DNA from: UBA830 sp002295635
Lineage (GTDB): Bacteria; Pseudomonadota; Alphaproteobacteria; MPNO01; UBA830
DNA length: 64,000 nucleotides
Direction of reading: 5' to 3'
Assembly: GCA_002295635.1 (NCBI GenBank)
Contig: DBHK01000007.1
Location: forward strand, 53,923 to 117,922
Shown: positions 1 to 7,953 of the stretch, in pieces
Numbering within the stretch: position 1 is the first letter of the stretch
How the letters are laid out: every line of letters begins with the position of its first letter
Made by a program: the position numbers and the translations under genes
The notes under the pieces: generated by a model
Told to the model about the DNA's origin: nothing
Database searches by the model: none
The model's input: the letters and a program-made list of their open reading frames with translations, nothing else

Positions 1-1452
1 GGAACTACAGTTTTTGTTTATTTTTTGGTCACGTTAGTGATCACGGCGTTTCAGATGTCTAACGAATACACCAACACGAAAAGTCGTGTCTTCAATGAAG
101 TGAAAATTGCAAGCGATTCAATCAGGTCTCCACTAATAGAGGCGATGTGGAACCTTGATGAGGAAGTTATTAATCGAATTGTAGGAGGTTTGGTCAAAAA
201 CCCGTCTGTATCAGGCGCGGTAGCGTTTAATTCTGATTCAGAAGAGAGCAGTCGGCATGCTAGCGATAACGCAAGCAAAAAGACAGAGGATGTTAGTTCA
301 TCATCAAAGGGCAACCCCTTTAGCCTGAAAAATCCGATCCGCTTTACCTTTCAACTTATAAAAGATGACAAGACGGTCGGTAGATTAGACGTATACACCT
401 CTGATGAAATCATATGGGAACAATTAATTGGCGGATTTTCACATATTATTTTAAATAAAGTAATTGAGATAGTTGTCCTTATTCTGGTTTTGCTGGTTCT
501 TTGTCTACGGCTTCTTAGACCATTGAAGGTGTTGATGGTATCCGTAAACGATTTGAGTCTAGGTAATTTAGCTACAAAAGTGAATCATGATTCAAAAGAC
601 GAATTTGGACACTTATCTAATTCTTTTAATCTGATGACCCAGCAGTTATCAGGAATTATAAAAACAATTTCAGATGTATCGACAAATGTTGCCACGGGCA
701 GCGTCGAATTACGCTCGACGTCAAGTTTAGTTTCAGAGGGCGGAAGCACTCAGGCTAGTTCGGTCGAAGAGACGTCAACCGCAATTGCCGATATGGCCGA
801 TGCAATTAATGATAATTCACAAAGGGCGAAAGAGACAGAAGCTAAAGCCGAGCTAGTAGCGGATGAGTCTAAGAAGTGCTTAGAAGCAGTTCAACGTACA
901 ACGGATTCTATGAAAGACATTTCAGAAAGAATTACTATTGTCGAGGAAATTACCAAGAAAATTGACTTACTTGCCTTGAATGCATCCGTAGAGGCCGCTC
1001 GAGCGGGTGAGCACGGTAAGGGGTTCGCAGTGGTAGCATCTGAAGTAAGCAAATTGGCGGATATGAGCAAACAATCCTCCTCCGAAATTCTTAGGGCTGC
1101 CAGCGAGAGTAGAGAATTAGCGGAGGCGACCAGTGCAATGCTTGCAAACCTACTGCCTGAAATCGAGACGACTAAAGATTTGGTTGTAAGTATCTCCGCC
1201 ACAACAGAGGAACAGAATACGGGTGCTTCGCAAATTAATCATTCTATGCAGCATTTGGATAAATCAGTTCAAAATAGCGCTTCTGCCGCGTTACAAATGT
1301 CCCAAATGTCTGAAAGTCTTGAACAACAAGCAATAAACCTTCAACAGGCCATTAACTATTTTCGGTTTAATGAGAACGACTCAGCTGAAAATACAGCTGC
1401 GCAACAAATGCTTGGGTCAGAACCTCAACCGCTACAATTACCTCCAAAATGA
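1..1452 (+). CDS. Methyl-accepting chemotaxis protein, 5' end cut by the window
   Basis: Chemoreceptor that signals to CheA/CheW at the inner membrane. The frame is open to base 1 and begins inside a hydrophobic stretch, so the true start and most of the first membrane helix lie outside. After a periplasmic part of roughly 125 residues comes a second helix (rich in V/L/I, about bases 455-520), a HAMP segment (RPLKVLMVSVNDLSLGNL, then KDEFGHL) and a long coiled-coil signalling domain. Its hairpin tip contains LLALNASVEAARAGE and GFAVVASEVSKLA, the MCP hallmark. No C-terminal CheR/CheB tether pentapeptide is visible; the protein ends QPLQLPPK. The ligand is unknown. The gene is more A/T-rich than the region after 2.8 kb. 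Confidence 0.93.
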   Translation, partial: GTTVFVYFLVTLVITAFQMSNEYTNTKSRVFNEVKIASDSIRSPLIEAMWNLDEEVINRIVGGLVKNPSVSGAVAFNSDSEESSRHASDNASKKTEDVSSSSKGNPFSLKNPIRFTFQLIKDDKTVGRLDVYTSDEIIWEQLIGGFSHIILNKVIEIVVLILVLLVLCLRLLRPLKVLMVSVNDLSLGNLATKVNHDSKDEFGHLSNSFNLMTQQLSGIIKTISDVSTNVATGSVELRSTSSLVSEGGSTQASSVEETSTAIADMADAINDNSQRAKETEAKAELVADESKKCLEAVQRTTDSMKDISERITIVEEITKKIDLLALNASVEAARAGEHGKGFAVVASEVSKLADMSKQSSSEILRAASESRELAEATSAMLANLLPEIETTKDLVVSISATTEEQNTGASQINHSMQHLDKSVQNSASAALQMSQMSESLEQQAINLQQAINYFRFNENDSAENTAAQQMLGSEPQPLQLPPK

Positions 1453-1546
1453 TATTTTTTCCCGTCCGCCGGAACCTGGATGCAATGACTGAACGGCGAT
1501 ATTGGCAGATATTTGGTTTATTCCAGTTGTCAATGCGGCCAAAAAA

Positions 1547-1567
1547 ATTATGATTTGACATCATAAT
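1547..1567. promoter_or_regulatory. Perfect 8-bp inverted repeat overlapping a TTGACA box
   Basis: ATTATGAT and ATCATAAT flank TTGAC, forming a perfect dyad between the chemoreceptor and the solute-binding protein gene. The hexamer TTGACA (1555-1560) lies inside it and could be a -35 element for the downstream gene, although no good -10 sits 16-18 bases further on. An A/T-rich hairpin or an operator overlapping a promoter are both possible; the stem is too A/T-rich to be a convincing terminator. Confidence 0.35.
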
Positions 1568-1659
1568 CTATTAAATTTTAAGGTTATCCGAGAAAAATGG
1601 GGTCTAAGTATTTAATATAACAAATAATTTCTTGTTTTTTCCTGATTCCGGGGGCTGTT

Positions 1660-2409
1660 ATGATAAAGTATAAATATTCCGCAATATATTTCATTTTTTC
1701 GTTGATATTTGTGCCAAGTTTATCTTTCGCTGAAAGTAAACATGTATCTTTATGCAGCTATGAATGGCCACCTCACCACGGAAAAACTCTTAAAAACGAA
1801 GGTTATACAGCAGAAATCATAAAACAAATTTTTGAACCGCAGGGGTATAAGATTAAAAAGGATTTCTACCCGTGGAAACGCGCTCAAAAATATGCAACCG
1901 AAGGTAAGGTTTGCAACGCAATTACAGAAATTTATTTCAATAATAAACGACTAGAATCTTATTGGTTTGGCGCACCATATTCCGCTCATGAAGTATACTT
2001 GTTTGCGTTAAAATCGCATCCAGTTAAAGAATTTAAAAATTTAAAAGAATTATCGAAGTATACAATTGGCTTCAACAGAGGCGGTAAATTTACAAAGGAA
2101 TTTGATACTGCTGAATATTTAACAAAGAAAGAAACCAACGGTTATGAAAATGGGCTAAAATTATTATCCAAAAAACGGATAGACTTTTTTGTTAGCGCGA
2201 GATCAGTTGCGTTATTTGAAGCCCAAAAAATCGGAATTGAAAATGATATTCACACCGTTGGGAAACCACTCAAAAGAGCTTATGTCCATATGGCCTTTTC
2301 TAAAAAAGACCCGGAAAACCTGATAAGATTACAACACTATAATGAGGGATTATTTTTATTGCATAAAAGTGGGAAGTTTAAAGAGATAATGAATAGCTAT
2401 GGTTTCTAA
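1660..2409 (+). CDS. Periplasmic solute-binding protein, family 3 type
   Basis: Predicted secreted amino-acid/polar-solute binding protein of the bacterial extracellular solute-binding family 3, 249 aa. A typical signal peptide occupies residues 1-24 (positive start, hydrophobic core, SLSFA before ESKHV). The mature protein has the usual family pattern: CSYEWPPHHGK near the start, GYTAEIIKQIF, a DFYPWKRAQKYA motif and a late VHMAFSK segment. This subgroup occurs as stand-alone sensors or transporters; no ABC permease or ATPase gene is adjacent, so a sensory role next to the chemoreceptor is possible but inferred. Base composition is distinctly A/T-rich compared with the rest of the window. 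Confidence 0.85.
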   Translation: MIKYKYSAIYFIFSLIFVPSLSFAESKHVSLCSYEWPPHHGKTLKNEGYTAEIIKQIFEPQGYKIKKDFYPWKRAQKYATEGKVCNAITEIYFNNKRLESYWFGAPYSAHEVYLFALKSHPVKEFKNLKELSKYTIGFNRGGKFTKEFDTAEYLTKKETNGYENGLKLLSKKRIDFFVSARSVALFEAQKIGIENDIHTVGKPLKRAYVHMAFSKKDPENLIRLQHYNEGLFLLHKSGKFKEIMNSYGF

Positions 2410-2757
2410 TTTTTCAATTTCATATCAATTGGATAACCTAAACAGTGATTAAGCACGCGGAAGGGTACCAGCTTAGTCAGTTCACCCAAGCCCTATAGAC
2501 CGGATTTAACCTGTCGCTTTAGAGCTTCTCGCATTATGCAAGACTACTAATTCTTTTGGTAGGTACGTTGGAAAACACTCTACTTAAGATGGAAAAGTTC
2601 GAAATATAACGCTCAGCTTTCGTTTACGTCTCAGGTTATTCCGCTTCCTACCCTAAAACCAAGGAACAATAATTCCGCCCTATCACACAAACCAATGCTA
2701 ATGGATACGGCTTTCATCCCACGAATATCGATTAATTTCTTATAAAAACAATGAGTT
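2410..2757. other. Intergenic stretch without a recognisable gene
   Basis: About 350 bases between the solute-binding protein gene and tRNA-Gly. Short frames only, with no recognisable protein fragment on either strand. The last 60 bases are A/T-rich (TTATAAAAAC just before the tRNA) and probably hold the tRNA promoter. Confidence 0.6.
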
Positions 2758-2831
2758 GCGGGTGTAGCTCAATGGTAGAGCAGAAGCTTCCCAAGCTTAA
2801 GACGAGGGTTCGATTCCCTTCACCCGCTCCA
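2758..2831 (+). tRNA. tRNA-Gly (anticodon CCC)
   Basis: Complete cloverleaf: acceptor arms GCGGGTG/CACCCGC, D-arm GCTC-AATGGTA-GAGC, anticodon loop TTCCCAA giving CCC, T-arm GAGGG-TTCGATT-CCCTT, discriminator T and an encoded CCA. It closely resembles E. coli glyU by eye. The outermost anticodon-stem pair is G-A, so that stem has four clear pairs. It lies 14 bases from the end of the minus-strand catabolic operon. Confidence 0.97.
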
Positions 2832-2845
2832 TTAAGCGGTCAGTA

Positions 2846-3589
2846 TTAAATCAATTCCTCAAGCCACTCCCGTGGAACCAGACCAGCGTCGGAAGCGCGC
2901 ACCGCATAATATTTCATCAGTTTACCCACATGAGCAGCGCGGTTGAAACGAGAGAGAAAGGTCTGCATTTCCTCCTCCGACAGTCCTGTCACCGAACCCA
3001 ACGACGATGCACGGAAAAGAGCTGCTGCATTTTCCTCGAAATGGACACTGTCAACCAACAAAGCGGGAACGGATTCCGCCGTCAGCACCACTCCATGAGC
3101 GCGGATCAGTACCGCCTGACACTCTCCGAGTGTTTCCGCCAACTCTCTACCCGTTTCCGGAGAGTTTATATGTGCTGAATCGGGATGACTGGGTATACCG
3201 TTGACCCAACGAGCAGCATGATTTTTAACCGGCACTAGCGGACAATTCTCAATTAAAGTGAACATGGTAGCTGTTTCCGGGTGAAAGTGGCCAACCGCAT
3301 TCACATCGGGACGAGCCTTTAAGATCTCAGTGTGGATGTAAACTTCGCGGGGTGGAAATGCACCTCTCGGACCGTTGATCAAGTTACCTTCAGTATCACA
3401 AATCAATATGCGATGGGGCGAGAGAGTAGAACGAGGATCATCGAATGATTGGATTAAAACACCCTCACCATCAGGCAATCGGGCGCTAATATGGCCGGAA
3501 TAATCAATCAACCCTTCCATATTCATTATTCGAGTGCAGGCGGCTATCTGGATGCGCAGGGTTTCAACTGCCGAATTCTTCTCTTTCAT
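2846..3589 (-). CDS. Class II aldolase/adducin family protein
   Basis: Metal-dependent lyase or decarboxylase of the class II aldolase/adducin fold, 247 aa from the chosen start. Metal-ligand motifs are visible: the HxH of GHFHPETATMF and a later RAHGVV histidine, with REVYIHTEI upstream supplying the usual acidic/His pair. The ATG at 3589 overlaps the upstream gene's stop as ATGA, indicating translational coupling; the frame extends 11 codons further but without need. Family members include fuculose-phosphate aldolase and aromatic-acid decarboxylases such as dihydroxyphthalate decarboxylase, so in this catabolic setting a decarboxylase role is possible. The exact substrate cannot be read from sequence. 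Last gene of the six-gene operon. Confidence 0.88.
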   Translation of the reverse strand: MKEKNSAVETLRIQIAACTRIMNMEGLIDYSGHISARLPDGEGVLIQSFDDPRSTLSPHRILICDTEGNLINGPRGAFPPREVYIHTEILKARPDVNAVGHFHPETATMFTLIENCPLVPVKNHAARWVNGIPSHPDSAHINSPETGRELAETLGECQAVLIRAHGVVLTAESVPALLVDSVHFEENAAALFRASSLGSVTGLSEEEMQTFLSRFNRAAHVGKLMKYYAVRASDAGLVPREWLEELI

Positions 3590-4212
3590 AGTTTCTTGGC
3601 AACAATATGAAAGATATGCCAATGTTTAGAGGTGCCGCGCGGGGTTATTGAGTCCTCTTCTTCCTCTTCAAAAAACTCAACTTCTAGTCCTTCCAAGAGG
3701 CGGGAAACCTCTCTGCTCGTGTGGAAGTTCATTCCCTTTCGGCCAAACCAGCCATCTCGGTCGCCATAAAGTTGTCCGGAAAATCTACCACCAGACTTCA
3801 GTGCGCCTCTAACTTTCTGCCAAACGTGGATAAAATCTTCCTGGGAGCAAAGAGGTAACGAGAACGACGCGTTGACCAGATCACATGGTTGCAGTTCCAT
3901 CTCCTCATAGCGGGCAAGCTGTAGGTATATTTCTGATTGAGTCAGTAGTTCTATCCGGTTCTGTATAGCATTGACCGCATCTGGCGACGCATCAACAGCT
4001 TGAATAGCCCAGCCGCGCCGATGCATCTCTATCAAATCTCGACCAGATCCACAGCCCAGATCTGCGGCCATCGCACTAATAGGAAGCCCCTCAAGGTCAA
4101 ATGCGTCCAATGCTCTTATCAGGGTCGGACGTGGAGGTCGCTGACCTGTTTGTTCATAATAAGCAGCCCAAGCGTTGTTCAGGCCCGGTTCAGATAAAGT
4201 TTTGTCCGCCAT
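3586..4212 (-). CDS. Class I SAM-dependent methyltransferase
   Basis: Small cytoplasmic methyltransferase, 208 aa. The SAM-binding motif I is ADLGCGSGRD (about residues 50-59), followed by the acidic post-I residue in IQAVDASPDA and a motif-IV-like region around CDLVNASFSLP. Overall it resembles the TehB-like/methyltransf_25 group; the acceptor substrate is unknown. ATG at 4212 is preferred to an in-frame TTG one codon upstream. The start overlaps the end of the SDR gene by 23 bases, and the stop overlaps the aldolase start by 4 bases, so it sits firmly within the operon. Confidence 0.87.
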   Translation of the reverse strand: MADKTLSEPGLNNAWAAYYEQTGQRPPRPTLIRALDAFDLEGLPISAMAADLGCGSGRDLIEMHRRGWAIQAVDASPDAVNAIQNRIELLTQSEIYLQLARYEEMELQPCDLVNASFSLPLCSQEDFIHVWQKVRGALKSGGRFSGQLYGDRDGWFGRKGMNFHTSREVSRLLEGLEVEFFEEEEEDSITPRGTSKHWHIFHIVAKKL

Positions 4213-5011
4213 CAACGATTAATCCTTGACCGGTAATATATGCGGCTTCATCTGAACACAGGAACATCATCGACTTTGCCAAATCATGAATAGTACCCTG
4301 CCGAGGCAGAGCCTGCATCTCAGTCATTGTCTTGAACATCTCGCGCGGCACCGACGGTCTCTCCACTTCCGTCTGCATAACCCCAGGCCAGAAGGTGTTG
4401 ACGGTTATCCCGTAAGGCCCAAGTTCACGCGCCATCGATCGAGACATACCTATCATTGCCGCCTTGGTGGTGATGTAGTGCAAATAGTTGGGCCGCCCCA
4501 TCATCATGGTACCCGAAGAAACATTGATGATACGGCCCCATTTAGCCTCCATCATCGGATGTACGACGGCGCGGGAACATAGGAATGCCCCATTAATATT
4601 AACATCCACGGCGCGTTTCCATTCCTCGACTGGCAACTCCCAGAATGGCGCCATTGTGATCTGCGAGAAGATCGCAGCGTTGTTAATCAGGACGTCGAGC
4701 CGACCAAATTTCGTAATGATTTTATCGACCATATCTAAATTCGATTGCTCATCGGCAACGTCAACCTGAATGGCCATTGCTTTACCCTGTTTATCCTCGA
4801 TTTCTTGTTTAACCGTCTCCGCGTTTTCACCATTAATGTCGGCAATGATCGGGATCGCGCCCTGTGCAGAGAAGTAGTGCGCGTATCCTCGACCGATCGC
4901 CTGCCCAGCTCCCGTGATCAGTATTACACGATCGCGAAGACTATCATAAGTCGCGTTCTTATCGACATTTAGAGTGGTATAATCAATATATCCGATTTCG
5001 GCGTCTGACAT
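4190..5011 (-). CDS. SDR family NAD(P)-dependent oxidoreductase
   Basis: Classical short-chain dehydrogenase/reductase, 273 aa. Motifs in order: the glycine-rich nucleotide motif TGAGQAIGRGYA, an acidic residue after beta-2 (PIIADING) suggesting NAD preference, NNAAIFS, the catalytic Ser in NVSSGTM, and YLHYITTKAAM, where Tyr and Lys form YxxxK. The C-terminal IVDGGQNFI is also typical. Likely oxidises a secondary alcohol or a dihydrodiol; the substrate is not determined. The ATG at 5011 is chosen because a strong Shine-Dalgarno lies 7 bases upstream; the ATG at 5026 overlaps that site. Confidence 0.93.
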   Translation of the reverse strand: MSDAEIGYIDYTTLNVDKNATYDSLRDRVILITGAGQAIGRGYAHYFSAQGAIPIIADINGENAETVKQEIEDKQGKAMAIQVDVADEQSNLDMVDKIITKFGRLDVLINNAAIFSQITMAPFWELPVEEWKRAVDVNINGAFLCSRAVVHPMMEAKWGRIINVSSGTMMMGRPNYLHYITTKAAMIGMSRSMARELGPYGITVNTFWPGVMQTEVERPSVPREMFKTMTEMQALPRQGTIHDLAKSMMFLCSDEAAYITGQGLIVDGGQNFI

Positions 5012-5018
5012 GCTAGGT

Positions 5019-5024
5019 ACCTCC
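5019..5024 (-). promoter_or_regulatory. Strong ribosome binding site deciding the SDR start
   Basis: On the minus strand GGAGGT lies 7 bases before the ATG at 5011. The longer reading frame would begin at 5026, whose ATG overlaps this element, so the shorter protein is favoured. Confidence 0.7.
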
Positions 5025-5072
5025 ATTTAGCGGTTTAAGTTGTGCACGCGAGGAGACTGAGTGCAAGACTCG

Positions 5073-5696
5073 TTACCCCATCAATCGATCTACAGCCGAC
5101 AAAAGCTCTTCCATAGCGGTGTCTTGGACGTTCAAACGTCGTAACTCAGAAACGGTTTGGAAAAGATAATCATAGCAAGTTCCGTACTTTCCGGACGCTT
5201 TTGCGATATAATCTGCTTTCTCTATTGTAGGTAGATCGCCGGCGTATTGAGGGTGCTCCGTTGAGACAACAAAAGTAAGCGCGGTCAGACGTTCATTGTC
5301 CACCTCCACCGTAACCCAAACCGGATCATAGGTTTCGGTCCACATCTCCCGCTCCCAAAGCGGGATCAAGTCCTCCCGCTTGGTATCAAGCGGCAGCGTA
5401 AATACAACGCCTTCGCAAAAGCCCCCCGGTTCACTCTCCAGTGCAAATCCTAAGCCCGGTTTTTCAGGCGTACCACGAGCAAAGACCGACCAAATAGAAA
5501 AACTTCTACGATAATTACAAAGCTTACAGAGTTGACTATGGGTAAAATTGAAGCACGGACTCCACATTAGTGAACCATATCCGAACACGCGGAGTGGACC
5601 TTCCTCAGGTCGTCTAGCGAGCGTTTCATCGAGAATTTGACTTCGACGTTCTTCGCTTATTGGCTTGAACAACTCGGTAGGCGGTGGGTTAACCAT
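5073..5696 (-). CDS. ChaC-like gamma-glutamylcyclotransferase
   Basis: Member of the ChaC family, which cleaves gamma-glutamyl peptides such as glutathione to 5-oxoproline in the cytoplasm. The substrate-binding loop VFGYGSLMW (residues about 37-45) is intact, and the expected catalytic Glu is found in LWEREM. Length (207 aa) fits the family. It starts 3 bases after the EamA permease stop, so it is in the operon. The context (CoA-transferase, methyltransferase, SDR) suggests a thiol- or glutamyl-conjugate step or a detoxification role, but this is inference. Confidence 0.85.
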   Translation of the reverse strand: MVNPPPTELFKPISEERRSQILDETLARRPEEGPLRVFGYGSLMWSPCFNFTHSQLCKLCNYRRSFSIWSVFARGTPEKPGLGFALESEPGGFCEGVVFTLPLDTKREDLIPLWEREMWTETYDPVWVTVEVDNERLTALTFVVSTEHPQYAGDLPTIEKADYIAKASGKYGTCYDYLFQTVSELRRLNVQDTAMEELLSAVDRLMG

Positions 5697-5699
5697 TTC

Positions 5700-6581
5700 T
5701 TATCGACCTCTGTTTACAAGGGCAACGCCGCCGAGAACGAAGGCCGTTCCGGCCCATACCCACCAAGTCGGGGTCTCGTCAAAGACGAAAATACCTGAGA
5801 GCACCCCGGTAAGTGTGACAATATAATTCAGTTGTGAAGCAAATGTCGGCCCGGAAAGGCGGATCATCTCGAATAAAGCAAAGAAAGCGAAGCCAGAAAT
5901 GATAGCATGCCCGAATACTGCCATATCGGGCACTGAGGGTGGGAAGCTGGGAATGTGCATAGCCTTAGCGAAAAGACATATTGGGAGCATCGAAATCGCG
6001 CCGAACCAGACCATGCCAGTAGTATGAGATAATGAATTCCCAGCCTCAGGCCTCAGGCTATCAATTAATATATTTGCGAGCGCATATGTTAATGGAGCAC
6101 CAAGCCCAAACAATAACCAAGGAATCATCGATGGATCAGGCAGGCTATTGCTTGGAACAACGAACATCACAACGCCGATGAAACCGGCACTGAGACCAGC
6201 GGTACGAAGCGCCACAAAGTTTTCTAGCCGCATCGCCAAACTGATGCCGTAGGTAAAAATAGGCGTCAGTCCTAGCACTACTGCCAACGCGCCGGCAGGG
6301 ATATATTTTACGGTCGTATACCAAATTACATTAGCGCTAACGATCCTTAGTCCGCCGATAATTATGTAGTATCGAATGTGCGCACCACTCATCGCCGGCC
6401 AGCTGCGGCGAATGGCGCAAATGATAGTCAGAATAACACCCGCAATGAAAGCGACCCAAAATACGTAACCTAGCGGATGCACACCACCTGTAGTGGCAAT
6501 CTTTGCGATTGCCACTGCCACGCCCCAACCCAATCCACAAAAGAAAAGAAGAAGCAGTGCTATCCAACTAGACCGTTCCAT
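5700..6581 (-). CDS. EamA/DMT-family permease
   Basis: Inner-membrane transporter of the drug/metabolite superfamily, 293 aa with about ten hydrophobic helices in two EamA repeats. The first repeat starts WIALLLLFFCGLGWGVAVAI, and the second holds LFGLGAPLTYALANILID. Members export or import small organic metabolites; the substrate is unknown. It lies 20 bases after the CoA-transferase and 3 bases before the chaC-like gene, so it probably moves a substrate or product of the operon. Confidence 0.88.
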   Translation of the reverse strand: MERSSWIALLLLFFCGLGWGVAVAIAKIATTGGVHPLGYVFWVAFIAGVILTIICAIRRSWPAMSGAHIRYYIIIGGLRIVSANVIWYTTVKYIPAGALAVVLGLTPIFTYGISLAMRLENFVALRTAGLSAGFIGVVMFVVPSNSLPDPSMIPWLLFGLGAPLTYALANILIDSLRPEAGNSLSHTTGMVWFGAISMLPICLFAKAMHIPSFPPSVPDMAVFGHAIISGFAFFALFEMIRLSGPTFASQLNYIVTLTGVLSGIFVFDETPTWWVWAGTAFVLGGVALVNRGR

Positions 6582-6601
6582 AATAAAACCTGTGCAGTAC
6601 T

Positions 6602-7825
6602 TCAGATAACCTCTTTACCCTCCAGAATCGAGAGGTCATCGTCGGTCAGCCCAAGTTTCTCGCGTAACACTTCTCTTGTATGCTGCCCCACCAAAGGTGG
6701 TGGATGTCTATAGGTAATAGGCGTTTCCGTAAAACGCATCGGGCTACCGATAACCGCAGCACCTCCCTCTCCAGCAAGTGGGTGATCCAAATTTACCACC
6801 ATCCCACGGGCTTTAACGTGGGGATCATCAAAGACCTGCTGTAAATTATTAATTGGTCCGCAGCCAATCTTTTTTTCCTCAAGATCTGTAAGCCATTGGC
6901 CCGACGTTCGACTCTCGAATATTTCGTTTAGCTTCGGCAGCAGAGCGCTACGATTGCGAACTCTCGCATCATTTGTCGCGAAATTAATATCTTCGCAAAG
7001 TTCAGTGCATTTGGCGAGCTCGCAGAACCGCTGGAATTGCGAATCATTACCAATTGCGACAATAATAAATCCATCAGCTGTCTTGAACGGCTGATAGGGA
7101 ACTATGTTGGGGTGTGCGTTCCCAAGACGACCCAACATACCCGCGTGAATGTAGTTCATGCCGGCGTTGGCTAACATCGCAACAGTCGTATCCAACATGC
7201 CAATGTCTATGTACTGACCTTTTCCCGTAATAGCGGCATGGCGCAGACCCGCATTAATAGCAACACTGGCATACATTCCAGCCATGATATCGGCGATTGG
7301 TACCCCGACTTTTTCTGGTTCTCCATCAGGCGTGCCGGTAATTGACATTAAACCACCCATCCCCTGTATAAGAAAGTCATACCCTGGTCGTAGCGCATAG
7401 GGTCCTGTCTGACCAAACCCGGTAACAGAACAGTAAATCAGTTTTGGGTTAAGATCTTTCAGGTCATCATAGCCAAGGCTATACTTTGCGAGATTACCTG
7501 TTTTGAAATTCTCGACTAGCACATCGGCGTCTTCCACCATGCGTTGGACAAGTTTAGCACCCTCAGGCTTTGCAATGTCTATCGCAACTGACCTTTTGTT
7601 CCTATTCGCGCCCATGAAATAAGAACTTTCAGAAGTGTCTTTGCCATCTCCATCCTTTACAAAGGGCGGAGCAAATTTTCGGGTATCATCTCCGGCTCCA
7701 AGCCGTTCAATTTTTATTACGTCAGCGCCTAGGTCCCCAAGCATTTGTGTACAAGTTGGGCCCGCCAGAACACGGGTTAAATCAACGACGGTGACGCCCG
7801 AAAGCGGGCCAATTGACTTAGACAT
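6602..7825 (-). CDS. CaiB/BaiF (family III) CoA-transferase
   Basis: Transfers CoA between carboxylic acids, 407 aa. N-terminal signature LSGVTVVDLTRVLAGPTCTQMLGDLGADVIKIE is split here as LSGVTVVDLTRVLAGP then DLGADVIKIE; the catalytic Asp is D150 in GYDFLIQGMGG, and NRNKRSVAIDI is also typical. A GGAG lies 6 bases before the ATG. First gene of the six-gene minus-strand operon and divergent from the TauE/SafE array. It would activate a dicarboxylate or aromatic acid to its CoA thioester; no acyl-CoA dehydrogenase or ligase gene accompanies it. Confidence 0.92.
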   Translation of the reverse strand: MSKSIGPLSGVTVVDLTRVLAGPTCTQMLGDLGADVIKIERLGAGDDTRKFAPPFVKDGDGKDTSESSYFMGANRNKRSVAIDIAKPEGAKLVQRMVEDADVLVENFKTGNLAKYSLGYDDLKDLNPKLIYCSVTGFGQTGPYALRPGYDFLIQGMGGLMSITGTPDGEPEKVGVPIADIMAGMYASVAINAGLRHAAITGKGQYIDIGMLDTTVAMLANAGMNYIHAGMLGRLGNAHPNIVPYQPFKTADGFIIVAIGNDSQFQRFCELAKCTELCEDINFATNDARVRNRSALLPKLNEIFESRTSGQWLTDLEEKKIGCGPINNLQQVFDDPHVKARGMVVNLDHPLAGEGGAAVIGSPMRFTETPITYRHPPPLVGQHTREVLREKLGLTDDDLSILEGKEVI

Positions 7826-7953
7826 ATCGATCTCCAGGTTTTCACAGGAGGTGTACGCGATCGCGCCGTTATGGGGAAGTCGATGCTCGGGTTTTGCCTA
7901 CTTCTTAACTGATTCCTCTTACACCAACTGTAAGTGTATACTGTAGTTAATCC
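7826..7953. promoter_or_regulatory. Divergent control region with inverted and direct repeats
   Basis: Region between the CoA-transferase operon and the permease array. CTTACA and TGTAAG form a perfect dyad with a 5-base spacer at 7918-7934. ACTGTA occurs twice with a 13-base period (7927-7932 and 7940-7945). TATACT at 7937-7942 resembles a -10 and lies only 11 bases before the permease ATG, which has no Shine-Dalgarno, so a very short leader is possible. No good -35 is visible, as expected for an activator-dependent promoter. Confidence 0.4.

Noticed and set aside
25..1452. Start of the chemoreceptor at the TTG at base 25
   Set aside because: The frame stays open and hydrophobic to base 1; the start lies outside the window.
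2758..2831. tRNA-Gly as attachment site of a genomic island
   Set aside because: No integrase gene and no second copy of the tRNA 3' end was found by eye in the window.
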